Assembly: GCF_000526995.1 (NCBI RefSeq)
Contig: NZ_AZUI01000001.1
Location: forward strand, 6,056,001 to 6,120,000
Direction of reading: 5' to 3'
DNA length: 64,000 nucleotides
Source: Lacrimispora indolis DSM 755
GTDB lineage: Bacteria > Bacillota > Clostridia > Lachnospirales > Lachnospiraceae
Numbering within the stretch: position 1 is the first letter of the stretch; every line of letters begins with the position of its first letter. A program made the translations under genes and the position numbers. Below are positions 8,747 to 16,527 of this stretch, piece after piece. The notes below the pieces were generated by a model, which worked only from the letters and a program-made list of their open reading frames with translations, did not search any database and was not told where the DNA came from.

Positions 8747-9583
8747 TTAACGGCCCTTCGCTATGAATCGATTGACCAGCATATTAAAACCAACATTAAG
8801 CAGAAGAATAAGAATAATCAAGAGCGCTGCTGTTCCATAAGCGTTATCCATGGATATTCCCTCCCTCGCCAGTATATAAAAATGTACTGCCATGGTTCGA
8901 GTTGGGGAGAAGATTGATGCAGGCATACGCAATGCTGAGCCGGCTGTTAAAATAACGGCAGCTGTCTCGGCTACACATCTCCCTATGCTCAAAATCACTC
9001 CATTTACTATACCAGGGAGTGCTGATGGAAGTACTGTTCTGGTTATTGCCTGCCACTTAGTGAGTCCCAAAGAGAAGCCTACCTCCCGGTATAGCTGCGG
9101 CACAGTACGAATCGCCTCTTCTGATGTACGTATAATAGTAGGAAGAATCATGATAGCCATGGTTAATCCGCCGGACAAAATTGACCAGCCCATTTTTAAG
9201 TATATGACAAAGAAGATAAAACCAAAAAGTCCATATACAATGGAGGGTATGCCTGCCAGGGACTCGGCACTGAAACGGATAATGCGGGTGACTTTGCTCT
9301 CCCGTGTGTACTCCGTAAGGTATATAGCTGTTCCAATTCCAAATGGTGTTGCAACAATAACGGCTACTGCAGTCACAATCAGAGTACCGACAATGGAAGA
9401 GGCAATACCCCCGGAACGGCCCATATCCCGCGGAATATCCGTTAAAAACTGCCAGCTGAGCATAGGTATTCCCTTGACTAATATATGAATAATGATAGAA
9501 AAAAGAATTGCAATAACAAGAAGAGCAGCTGTCCAAATTAAAAATTTTGCTATCTTTTGGGAAGATTTCGGGTTAATTCTCAT
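8747..9583 (-). CDS. pstA: Phosphate ABC transporter permease PstA
   Basis: This 278-residue inner-membrane permease forms the phosphate channel with PstC. It has about six helices, the first at about 12-34 and the last near the C-terminus. The loop SLGLTKWQAITRTVLPSALPGI is the EAA-type ATPase contact. The start at 9583 is chosen because GAGGTGAGG lies just upstream and because a longer frame (to 9625) would run into pstC. It is followed after 10 bp by the degenerate pstB. Confidence 0.93.
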   Translation of the reverse strand: MRINPKSSQKIAKFLIWTAALLVIAILFSIIIHILVKGIPMLSWQFLTDIPRDMGRSGGIASSIVGTLIVTAVAVIVATPFGIGTAIYLTEYTRESKVTRIIRFSAESLAGIPSIVYGLFGFIFFVIYLKMGWSILSGGLTMAIMILPTIIRTSEEAIRTVPQLYREVGFSLGLTKWQAITRTVLPSALPGIVNGVILSIGRCVAETAAVILTAGSALRMPASIFSPTRTMAVHFYILAREGISMDNAYGTAALLIILILLLNVGFNMLVNRFIAKGR

Positions 9584-9590
9584 AGTAACC

Positions 9591-10436
9591 TCACCTCTTT
9601 CGTGTGATGTATTGGGCAGTAGCATTTAAAATCATGATAATGACAAACAGTACAATACCTGTGGCAAAAAGCGCCTGCTGGTGTTCGCCAGATGCATATC
9701 CCATCTCAATACCAATATTCGTGGTCAGTGTCCTGACAGGGTCAAGAACTGATTCAGGAAGTGCGACAGCATTACCCAGAACCATAATCACCGCCATAGT
9801 CTCACCAATTGCCCTGCCTAAACCTAAAATTACGGCAGCAACAATACCCGATTTAGCCGCAGGTAACAGCAGTGAACATATGGTCTGCCAATGTGTCAAC
9901 CCTAATGCAAGCGCTCCATCTTTATAATGGCGCGGCAGCGCAAGGAGAGATACTTCGGTGATGCTGATGATCGTTGGCAGGATCATAATACCCAAAATGA
10001 TGGAACCGGCCAATATGCTTAACCCCGGCCCTCCCAGGTAATTACGTATCATTGGTACCACGAACAATACTCCCCAAAACCCATATACCACGGAAGGTAT
10101 GGCAGCCAGCAACTGGATGGCGGGTCTGAATATGTTTCTAAGCTTTGCAGGAGCAAACTCAGCCAAAAAAATACTGCAGCAAATGGCAATGGGAACTCCC
10201 AGGATTGCTGCTCCTAAAGTGACCGATACAGATCCCACTATCATCGGGAAAATGCCATAGGCACCTTGGCTGGGAGCCCATTTCATACCAAAAACAAAGT
10301 TTATTATGCCAACCTCGGCAATAATAGGGATACCTTTTATAAATATAAACACAGTAATGAGCGCCAGCACCGATAAAGTCGAAAGAGCGATTAGTAGAAA
10401 CACTCGTTCAGATAATTTTTCCTTGAAACTCTTCAT
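9591..10436 (-). CDS. pstC: Phosphate ABC transporter permease PstC
   Basis: This 281-residue permease partners PstA. It has six predicted helices beginning at about 12-34, the PstC-type motif IPSVVYGFWGVLFVVP, and an EAA-type loop (ALGLTHWQTICSLLLPAAKSGI). Its start overlaps the pstS stop by four bases (10433-10436), so the two are coupled. Confidence 0.93.
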   Translation of the reverse strand: MKSFKEKLSERVFLLIALSTLSVLALITVFIFIKGIPIIAEVGIINFVFGMKWAPSQGAYGIFPMIVGSVSVTLGAAILGVPIAICCSIFLAEFAPAKLRNIFRPAIQLLAAIPSVVYGFWGVLFVVPMIRNYLGGPGLSILAGSIILGIMILPTIISITEVSLLALPRHYKDGALALGLTHWQTICSLLLPAAKSGIVAAVILGLGRAIGETMAVIMVLGNAVALPESVLDPVRTLTTNIGIEMGYASGEHQQALFATGIVLFVIIMILNATAQYITRKR

Positions 10437-11281
10437 TTCCCTGCCCCCTCTGCTGAAGGAATAAGTCCTTCATTGCTCAGTAACTTTTGCCCCTCTGAAG
10501 AAAGGGTAAAATCTATGAATCTCTTCTCTAACCCGGTCGGCTCACCGTTAGTGACAAACAAAAACTGCCTGGACAGTCTGTAGCTGCCATTCATTATATT
10601 TTCTCGTGTCGCTTCGATACCATCTAAATGCAAAGCCTTCACTTTATCCGTAACCAGACCCAAAGAGATAAATCCTATGGCATTAGGGTCATCCTCAACC
10701 AATTGCCGTACCGCCCCATTGGAGTCCTGGACGATAGCTTTCGGGGTTATCTCTTCTTCACCCATCAACAGCTCCGTAAAGGCACTTCTTGTACCTGATC
10801 CTTCTTCACGCGCTATGATATTGATCTTTGACTTTGAGCCTCCCAATTGACTCCAGTCGGTAATTGCAGCTGCGTAAATATCGCGGATCTGATCTGAAGT
10901 AAGGTTTTGTATTGGATTCTTAGGGTTCACTATTAATACCAATCCATCCTGAGCAATTTCTACATTCCACAGATTTTTCTCCTCATCTTTTAATGCACGG
11001 GAGGACATTCCAATATCAGCACTGTGTGTCTTGGTTGCCGTAATACCTGCCGAAGATCCTCCGCCCTGGATATCAATCACAGCGTCAGGATTTAAAACCA
11101 TATACTCTTCCGCCAGAATCTCAGCATAGGGTTGTACAGAAGTTGAGCCTGCAACAATCGCAGCTGAGCCAGGCGCCTGGCTGCAGGCAGTCATCATACC
11201 CATGGAAAGGGTCAATATCACTACGCTGACAAAACCTCTTATCCGTCTTAATAATTTGCATGTTACAATCTTTTTTCTCAT
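10433..11281 (-). CDS. pstS: Phosphate-binding lipoprotein PstS
   Basis: This 282-residue extracellular phosphate receptor anchored as a lipoprotein captures phosphate for PstCA. The signal peptide ends in a lipobox-like MTAC at about residue 33. Phosphate-contact motifs are present: AGSTSVQPY, GGGSSAGI and AREEGSGTRSAF. The start at 11281 gives a normal signal peptide; an upstream TTG at 11299 is the alternative, and neither has a strong ribosome site. Unusually, the ATPase gene precedes it in the operon. Confidence 0.93.
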   Translation of the reverse strand: MRKKIVTCKLLRRIRGFVSVVILTLSMGMMTACSQAPGSAAIVAGSTSVQPYAEILAEEYMVLNPDAVIDIQGGGSSAGITATKTHSADIGMSSRALKDEEKNLWNVEIAQDGLVLIVNPKNPIQNLTSDQIRDIYAAAITDWSQLGGSKSKINIIAREEGSGTRSAFTELLMGEEEITPKAIVQDSNGAVRQLVEDDPNAIGFISLGLVTDKVKALHLDGIEATRENIMNGSYRLSRQFLFVTNGEPTGLEKRFIDFTLSSEGQKLLSNEGLIPSAEGAGK

Positions 11282-11395
11282 ATGTCTCACAAAAATCAAA
11301 CATTAAAATCATCAGCTACGATAAAATTCTAATGTTTGATTTCCTCCATTTCTCAGAATATATTAAAGAACTGCAAGTTCACCTTTTATAAATCT

Positions 11396-12193
11396 TTATC
11401 CAAACCGACCTGTAATGTAGTCCTCTGTGCGTTTATCCTTAGGATTAGCGAAAATTTGTGCTGTTGGAGCGTATTCAACCAACGTCCCCGCCCTATCAGG
11501 ATCCATCATCATAAACGCAGTCATATGAGACACCCTTGCTGCTTGCTCCATACTATGAGTTACAATAATAATCGTATATTTTTGAGCCAGCTCCTCCATT
11601 AACCCCTCAACCTGCATTGTAGATTCCGGATCAAGAGCACTACAAGATTCATCCATTAACAAAACCTCAGGCTCCACAGCCAACGCACGGGCAATACATA
11701 AACGCTGCTGCTGGCCCGGAGAAAGATCAAAAGCAGATTCTTTCAATTTGTCCTTAACTTCGTCCCATAAAGCCACCTGGTTCAAGTTCCTCTCCACAAT
11801 CTCATCAAGACGAGCTCTTTGTTTTATTCCATGATGCCTTGGACCAAAAGCCATATTATCATACACTGACATGGGAAAGGGATTAGGTTTTTGAAAAACC
11901 ATACCAACTCTTTTTTTAAGTACAACAACATCCATATTCTTATCATAGATAGAAACACCATCAAGCATAATTTCCCCCTCTACCCTAACTCCTGGTATTG
12001 GGTCATTCATACGATTAAAAAGACGCAGAAGAGAAGATTTACCGCATCCCGACGGCCCAATTATGGCTGTAATAGCACATTCCGCAATATCCATTGTAAC
12101 ATTCCTCAGAGCTTGGAAATTGCCATAAAAAAGGTTTACCGCATCTGTTTTTATCTTGGCTCTTTGCCCAGGTTTTAACATTAGATCATCCAT
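11396..12193 (-). CDS. pstB: Phosphate ABC transporter ATPase PstB, altered signature
   Basis: This 265-residue ATP-binding subunit has a complete catalytic set: Walker [11 protein letters not shown]-loop [10 protein letters not shown], Walker [14 protein letters not shown] and switch His VTHSMEQA. Its signature is altered: LSPGQQQR, with Pro for the usual first Gly. That is the half-site that would face the dead Walker A of the second PstB. It is the first gene of the operon, about 115 bp before pstS, with PhoP-type repeats 140-165 bp upstream of its start. Confidence 0.93.
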   Translation of the reverse strand: MDDLMLKPGQRAKIKTDAVNLFYGNFQALRNVTMDIAECAITAIIGPSGCGKSSLLRLFNRMNDPIPGVRVEGEIMLDGVSIYDKNMDVVVLKKRVGMVFQKPNPFPMSVYDNMAFGPRHHGIKQRARLDEIVERNLNQVALWDEVKDKLKESAFDLSPGQQQRLCIARALAVEPEVLLMDESCSALDPESTMQVEGLMEELAQKYTIIIVTHSMEQAARVSHMTAFMMMDPDRAGTLVEYAPTAQIFANPKDKRTEDYITGRFG

Positions 12194-12294
12194 TCGTCAC
12201 CCTCGCTAACCGACTCCTTATTAAACTTTAATTAAGAAGCTCTTATCCTTTATAATATTTGAAATTTCTATCTTCTTTTTCACAACAATTATTA

Positions 12295-12359
12295 ATTATA
12301 CAATAATTAAAGTTAACAAAAGCATTATCTATGTTAATTATAGGTAAAATTCTTGTAAA
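12295..12359 (-). promoter_or_regulatory. Pho boxes and promoter of the pst operon
   Basis: On the minus strand three hexamers, TTTACA (12354-12359), TTTACC (12343-12348) and TTAACA (12332-12337), repeat at exactly 11-bp intervals. This matches the direct-repeat PhoP site known from Bacillus. A TATAAT box follows at 12295-12300 with no good -35 hexamer, as expected of an activator-dependent promoter. A C9 tract (12400-12408) lies just upstream. Confidence 0.75.
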
Positions 12360-12663
12360 ATTTTTATCTCCAAAAGGTCCAGCAGGCAAGGTGATATAAC
12401 CCCCCCCCTGCCGGATTCCTAATAGACCGATATTCTTCAATCAGAATTGCGAAGCATTCTTGAAAATAGTTATTCGGACATAATCGCAGTTTGTCCTTTA
12501 TAACTATCAAAAGTAATTTATTGTCCGCAATTTGCAATACGTTTTTATATTTATACTGTTCAAATCCCCTAATCTTTTTTATTTATTCTGTATTTTGTAT
12601 GTATTGTAATATTTTCTCCATTAATTTTTTTATTAGTATCTTACGGAAGCAGAATTGTCAAAA

Positions 12664-12693
12664 ATAAAAAAAGAGATTTCTAATTGAAATCTC
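12664..12693 (-). terminator. Rho-independent terminator
   Basis: The stem GAGATTTC/GAAATCTC (12673-12680 with 12686-12693) has a 5-base loop and is followed on the minus strand by a T-rich run (12664-12672). It would end transcription of the decayed gene at 12750-12982. Confidence 0.7.
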
Positions 12694-12702
12694 TCAGACT
12701 GT

Positions 12703-12748
12703 AAAGAAAGACGGTGCAAGGACGCAAGTCCCAGCACCGTCTTTCTTT
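12703..12748. repeat. Nested hairpin with a GCAA tetraloop
   Basis: Perfect 15-bp arms (12703-12717 and 12734-12748) enclose a second short stem GGAC/GTCC capped by GCAA, a GNRA tetraloop. It lies just upstream of the terminator at 12664-12693 on the minus strand. Its function is unknown; a processed RNA end or a small repeated element are possible. Confidence 0.5.
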
Positions 12749-12749
12749 C

Positions 12750-12982
12750 AATACAGATATTCTCATGGATTTTCGTTAATAAATGATATATCGACTGATT
12801 AAATAATCCCAGTTTTTCTTTAAATTTATGCTCGTAAATGTCATCCAATGTTATATCAATAGAAATATCATGGCAGGTACGTAATTCTACTTGATCCTCA
12901 GTTATATCAAAGCCGCATTATTTTACATGTCGGGTATATGCCATTCATATACGGTGAATATTATTTTATCTTCTACTTGCAT
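12750..12982 (-). pseudogene. Decayed gene fragment, family unrecognised
   Basis: An ATG at 12982 opens a reading frame (MQVEDKIIFTVYEWHIPDM) that stops after 19 codons. Protein-like sequence resumes in another frame (CGFDITEDQVELRTC, then LDDIYEHKFKEKLGLF) until the nested hairpin. Two adjoining protein-like stretches in different frames suggest a frameshifted, truncated gene. I do not recognise the family. Confidence 0.4.
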
Positions 12983-13085
12983 TTTTACTTTCTCCTGCTC
13001 TACATCCTTTCTCTTTACAAATTGGATCTGCCAAGCCTCATATAATGTTAATACGATCCGCTTGTAATGAGTATATCAAGATTAT

Positions 13086-13511
13086 CTATAACAACGCAAA
13101 ATGAGGACTCTCAATCATTGATTTCATTTGGCATAAGCAAAAAGGATGTCCGGCGGGGTCAAACATAACTCTCCAATCATTAGAAAATTGCTCATCTGCA
13201 ATTGTTGCTCCACAATGGACTGCATGTTGAACCGCTTTTTCTAAATCATTAACAGCGAAGTCTATATGTGCCATTTGCTGTTGCGTTTCAGGCTCTTCCG
13301 GCCACACAGGCGGTTTATACTCAGGATTCCGTTGAAACATTATACCAGGATATGTTCCCTGATTGGTTCCCGGAGCGTATACACATGCCCATTCTTCATC
13401 GATCAACATCATTTCCCACTTAAGCAGCGATGCATAAAATTTTGCTAATTCATGCGGGTCTTTGCAATCCACCGTAAACGAGTACATTTTGATTTTTAAT
13501 TCATCATTCAT
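13086..13511 (-). CDS. VOC (glyoxalase/bleomycin-resistance fold) family protein
   Basis: This 141-residue small cytoplasmic protein of the vicinal-oxygen-chelate fold has paired beta-alpha-beta modules, the first beginning MYSFTVDCKDPHELAKFYASLL and the second MAHIDFAVNDLEKAVQHA. It ends in the common DPAGHPFCLCQ motif. Such proteins range from glyoxalases and dioxygenases to antibiotic-binding proteins, and the ligand is not readable here. AAGGAGG precedes the ATG. It stands alone as a single minus-strand gene. Confidence 0.85.
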   Translation of the reverse strand: MNDELKIKMYSFTVDCKDPHELAKFYASLLKWEMMLIDEEWACVYAPGTNQGTYPGIMFQRNPEYKPPVWPEEPETQQQMAHIDFAVNDLEKAVQHAVHCGATIADEQFSNDWRVMFDPAGHPFCLCQMKSMIESPHFALL

Positions 13512-13641
13512 AATGCTGATACCTCCTTAAAAAATAATCTATACTAAACTTCCATTACTTCACTCTGCCCAATCTCCCGATAAGCCAAAACTCATCCTTC
13601 CTTTTTTCGTTATAATAAACAACTCCTTCACAAATCAGAAT

Positions 13642-14472
13642 TCAGCTGAGCAAACAGTATATAATTATCCCTTGCTGAACTTGAAGCAAATACTTTTTAA
13701 ATTCGTACCCAACAAAGTACTTTGACTCTATCACATCATCAGAAACTTCCTCTCCGCGATAAAATGGAGGACAGGGATTTAATATCGCTCCATCATTCGC
13801 CATATCCATTATTTCCTTTGTAATCTGACAATTTCTAAAATCCTCAAGTACATTTGAAGGCAATGAATCCGTACAAATAATGTCTTTGCCGCTTATGGCT
13901 TCTGTTACGTAGTTGTACGTCATCAAACCATTTATCTCATAGCCGTTACCACAACATTGTGATAATTCAAAGCCCATGGCATCAGAAGCCTCTTTCCAAG
14001 CCAACCCTATATTTCCTAACGCTCCGCAAAATAAGTATTTATCATGAATAAAATCTTTCCTTATCTTTGAAAGTGCGTACATATCTGTGAGTATCTCGCA
14101 TGGATGGTTTACATCTGTCATTGCATTTATAACTGGTGCTCTTAAATATTTGGCCAGCTGTTCCAGTATGTGTATATTCCTATGTCTTACTACAATAACA
14201 TCTGCCCAGTTATTTAAATACCCGCATACATCTCTCAAATCTTCTTTTTTATCAAGCGCTTCATTGGGAAATAATATAGGTTGTCCTCCTAATAAATGTA
14301 TCCCCTTTTCAAATGTGACACGCGTTCTAATACTTGAACTTGGGAAGAATAAGACTACACTTTTCCCTTTTAGTATATCAATGTATTTACCGCACTGAAT
14401 TTCATCTGAAATCCTGAAAATATCATATATCTCCCTTGACTTTAAATCCGTTAATCTGATCAGACTTTTCAA
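13642..14472 (-). CDS. Aspartate/ornithine carbamoyltransferase-family protein
   Basis: This 276-residue two-domain protein belongs to the family that transfers the carbamoyl group of carbamoyl phosphate. The phosphate loop reads SSIRTRVTFE (family STRTR) and the carbamoyl-contact motif is NHPCEILTD (family HPCQ). The C-terminal signature is NPCPPFYRGEEV where ornithine enzymes have HCLP, and the ornithine SMG loop is missing, so the amine acceptor is uncertain. The preferred start is a TTG at 14472 with GGAGG seven bases upstream; an ATG at 14514 lacks a site. No arginine or pyrimidine genes are nearby. Confidence 0.75.
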   Translation of the reverse strand: MKSLIRLTDLKSREIYDIFRISDEIQCGKYIDILKGKSVVLFFPSSSIRTRVTFEKGIHLLGGQPILFPNEALDKKEDLRDVCGYLNNWADVIVVRHRNIHILEQLAKYLRAPVINAMTDVNHPCEILTDMYALSKIRKDFIHDKYLFCGALGNIGLAWKEASDAMGFELSQCCGNGYEINGLMTYNYVTEAISGKDIICTDSLPSNVLEDFRNCQITKEIMDMANDGAILNPCPPFYRGEEVSDDVIESKYFVGYEFKKYLLQVQQGIIIYCLLS

Positions 14473-14514
14473 ACAGATCCCTCCATATCTTCCGTTTGAT
14501 AAATTACAATCCAT

Positions 14515-14800
14515 TTATTTTCGTTAAATTTGCTACAAGCCTCCACTTGCTTTGAATTGTTAAAATAACTCGTTCATATTCCCGTGGGGCCCTGGCAAAA
14601 GAGGAAACTAATTTCCAAGTATCTGCCGGCTTGAAGCCGTAAGATAATATTCAGAAATTTTAACCTCTAAAAAGACAATAGCAATACCAACAATGTTATT
14701 ACTATAATTGTATATCCCTTCCTGCTATTTTTCAACATGTACTTATATCTTAAGATAATAATTTATATATTTTCACCTTAAAATCAATAGTATTGTTTCT
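14515..14800. other. Non-coding gap with small hairpins
   Basis: No gene is visible. A cluster at about 14583-14650 contains CGGCTTGAAGCCG and GGAAACTAATTTCC, both self-complementary, and GGGGCCC. It could be a structured leader of the carbamoyltransferase mRNA, but I match it to no riboswitch class. The remainder is AT-rich. Confidence 0.3.
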
Positions 14801-14803
14801 CTA

Positions 14804-14838
14804 AGAAAAAAGCGCAAAAGCAAAATCGCTCTTACGCT
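14804..14838 (-). terminator. Terminator of the glycan locus
   Basis: Eleven-base arms (14811-14821 and 14828-14838, two G-U pairs) around a six-base loop are followed on the minus strand by TTTTTTC. It lies about 130 bp after the BKACE stop and closes the long co-directional locus. Confidence 0.75.
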
Positions 14839-14964
14839 CAAGGGGCATTACTCAAATTATGTTTCATTCTTTTTACTTATACTATAATTAGAAGTCCATC
14901 CAGCCTGAAAGATGTCAAAGGTTGATATGCCTTTGTTGAACGTATAAGAGCGGAATACATGTAG

Positions 14965-15786
14965 TTATAGGGGACGAATATTCAGCATAGCCCTGATTTC
15001 ATCAGGGGAAGCAGGCAGCATTTTCTTCTCTCTCACAATGCCTGCCGCCGCCTCCACTAACTGAAGATTCGTACCGGCTATGGCTTCCCGGCTTAAATAC
15101 CTGCTGTCTTCAAATCCGATCCGCACCGTGGAGGCCCCTAAATCGAGCGCAGTTTTTATAATCTGGAAATCGGTCCGATGGGCATGGGTAATTCCCCACA
15201 GGATCTTCTCTTTCTCCGGAAAGAATTCCTCCAATGCTTCCAGCATGGACTTTAAGGTACGGACCGTGGCCGGAGCTGCTCCCATATGTCCCAGTACAAT
15301 GCTGAACAGAATTGGGTCTGTAAATTCATACTTCATGGACAAATCCTTTGCCGTTTTAATCATACCGATCTCAAAAACTTCTATCTCCGGAGTTTTATGA
15401 TGATTAAGAATCTGCTCTACGCAATAATGAACATCTTTAATAGGATTGATATAAACCTGATCTCCCAAATTCACAGAGCCTACATTCAGGGAGTTCGCTT
15501 CCACCCAGTCCGCAAATACAGGTGTGCAGCGCTCCTTTATGGTTAAATCCGATACCCCTCCCGTGGATACCTGGATGACAATGTCGCATTCCGAACGAAT
15601 ATACCGGACCGTTTCCTCCAACAGAGTTAAATCCGGAGTCAGCCGTCCATTCCCATCCCTTACATGCAGATGCACCATTCCGGCTCCTGCCCTGCTGCAG
15701 GCAATGACATCCTCTGCGATCTTCCTGGGATCGATCAACGTATCATCTGCTGCCACCGGTGCAACGGATATCACTATTTTTTTCAT
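14965..15786 (-). CDS. Beta-keto acid cleavage enzyme (BKACE/DUF849)
   Basis: This 273-residue TIM-barrel enzyme of the family typified by 3-keto-5-aminohexanoate cleavage enzyme condenses a beta-keto acid with acetyl-CoA to give acetoacetate and a new acyl-CoA, using a metal ion. Family features are the start KKIVISVAPVAAD, the metal-ligand histidines in GAGMVHLHVRD, the VQVSTGG-like strand and late VRIGFED. The start at 15786 follows an AGGAGAG site. It sits last in an operon after a racemase-like protein and a DUF1537 kinase, so it may cleave a keto-acid sugar fragment. The substrate is unknown. Confidence 0.85.
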   Translation of the reverse strand: MKKIVISVAPVAADDTLIDPRKIAEDVIACSRAGAGMVHLHVRDGNGRLTPDLTLLEETVRYIRSECDIVIQVSTGGVSDLTIKERCTPVFADWVEANSLNVGSVNLGDQVYINPIKDVHYCVEQILNHHKTPEIEVFEIGMIKTAKDLSMKYEFTDPILFSIVLGHMGAAPATVRTLKSMLEALEEFFPEKEKILWGITHAHRTDFQIIKTALDLGASTVRIGFEDSRYLSREAIAGTNLQLVEAAAGIVREKKMLPASPDEIRAMLNIRPL

Positions 15787-15837
15787 ACAGCTCTCCTGTT
15801 TCTTTGTTATAGGGTCATTGGTTGTAAGGGGCATTGG

Positions 15838-16509
15838 TCATAAGGTTCCCTTTGAAATAAGGGCCGCCTTCAGTGCCTTTGCTCCAAATTTCGGGCTGGA
15901 AAGCACGGTTTTCCCATACATGTCAGCGATATAGCTTTCACAATACGCCATAGAGCCCTGGGCAAACAGGATCACATCCGCCTCTTTCGCTGCTTTTCCG
16001 GCATGCTCTGCCATCAAGACCTTAAACTGCTCCTGATCCAGGCCAAACGCTCCATCCACCAGCACCTCCATCATCTCCACATGCTTTCCCATCTCTCTTG
16101 CGACCTGTAAAACAGTTCTTTTGGTAGGCTCCAGTGTGGTAGAAAGTGTTGCCATCACTGCGATGTTCCTGCCCAGTCTGACCGCTTCCCTGCACATCTC
16201 TTCATCCACTCTCACAATGGGCACTCCCAGATATCTGGCTGCATCCTGCACGCAGTCTGCAACCTCGCCCACGGAAGAGCACAGGTTCAGAATCGCATCC
16301 GCTCCCTGCTCCACCGCCTTCATATACATCCCTATCAGCCTTGCTGCAGGCGCTGCTGTAACATAACCTTCTTTTCTCACTTCCGCCAGAATTGTGGGAT
16401 CCTGAAAGCTTATGAGCTCCGCTTGGCTGCCCAGCTGTTCCCTGACTTCTTTTTCAACAATTTCAACCAGCTCCGGTGTGGTGCTGGTATAAATCAAACC
16501 AATTTTCAT
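15838..16509 (-). CDS. Aspartate/glutamate racemase-superfamily protein
   Basis: This 223-residue protein begins MKIGLIYTSTTPE and shows the two catalytic-type cysteines of cofactor-independent racemases (LNLCSSVGE near residue 75 and GSMAYCE near 185). The superfamily also includes hydantoin racemases, maleate isomerases and arylmalonate decarboxylases, so racemisation or isomerisation of an acid is as far as the sequence goes. It starts 18 bp after the DUF1537 kinase stop and 51 bp before the BKACE start, which suggests a joint pathway. Confidence 0.8.
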   Translation of the reverse strand: MKIGLIYTSTTPELVEIVEKEVREQLGSQAELISFQDPTILAEVRKEGYVTAAPAARLIGMYMKAVEQGADAILNLCSSVGEVADCVQDAARYLGVPIVRVDEEMCREAVRLGRNIAVMATLSTTLEPTKRTVLQVAREMGKHVEMMEVLVDGAFGLDQEQFKVLMAEHAGKAAKEADVILFAQGSMAYCESYIADMYGKTVLSSPKFGAKALKAALISKGTL

Positions 16510-16527
16510 ATTGAATCCTTTCTATTA

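Noticed and set aside
8892..9488. 198-codon plus-strand open frame opposite pstA
   Set aside because: Long, but antisense to a clear permease; the product is low-complexity and repetitive in character and shows no family motif.
9057..9536. 159-codon second minus-strand frame within pstA
   Set aside because: Product is rich in Tyr, Cys and Ser, typical of a shifted frame of a membrane protein.
12400..12408. C9 tract as a phase-variation switch
   Set aside because: It lies in non-coding DNA upstream of the Pho boxes, not in a reading frame or between promoter hexamers, so there is no direct evidence for switching.
12243..12440. 65-codon minus-strand frame upstream of pstB
   Set aside because: It spans the Pho boxes, the TATAAT box and the C9 tract, so it is a promoter region rather than a gene.
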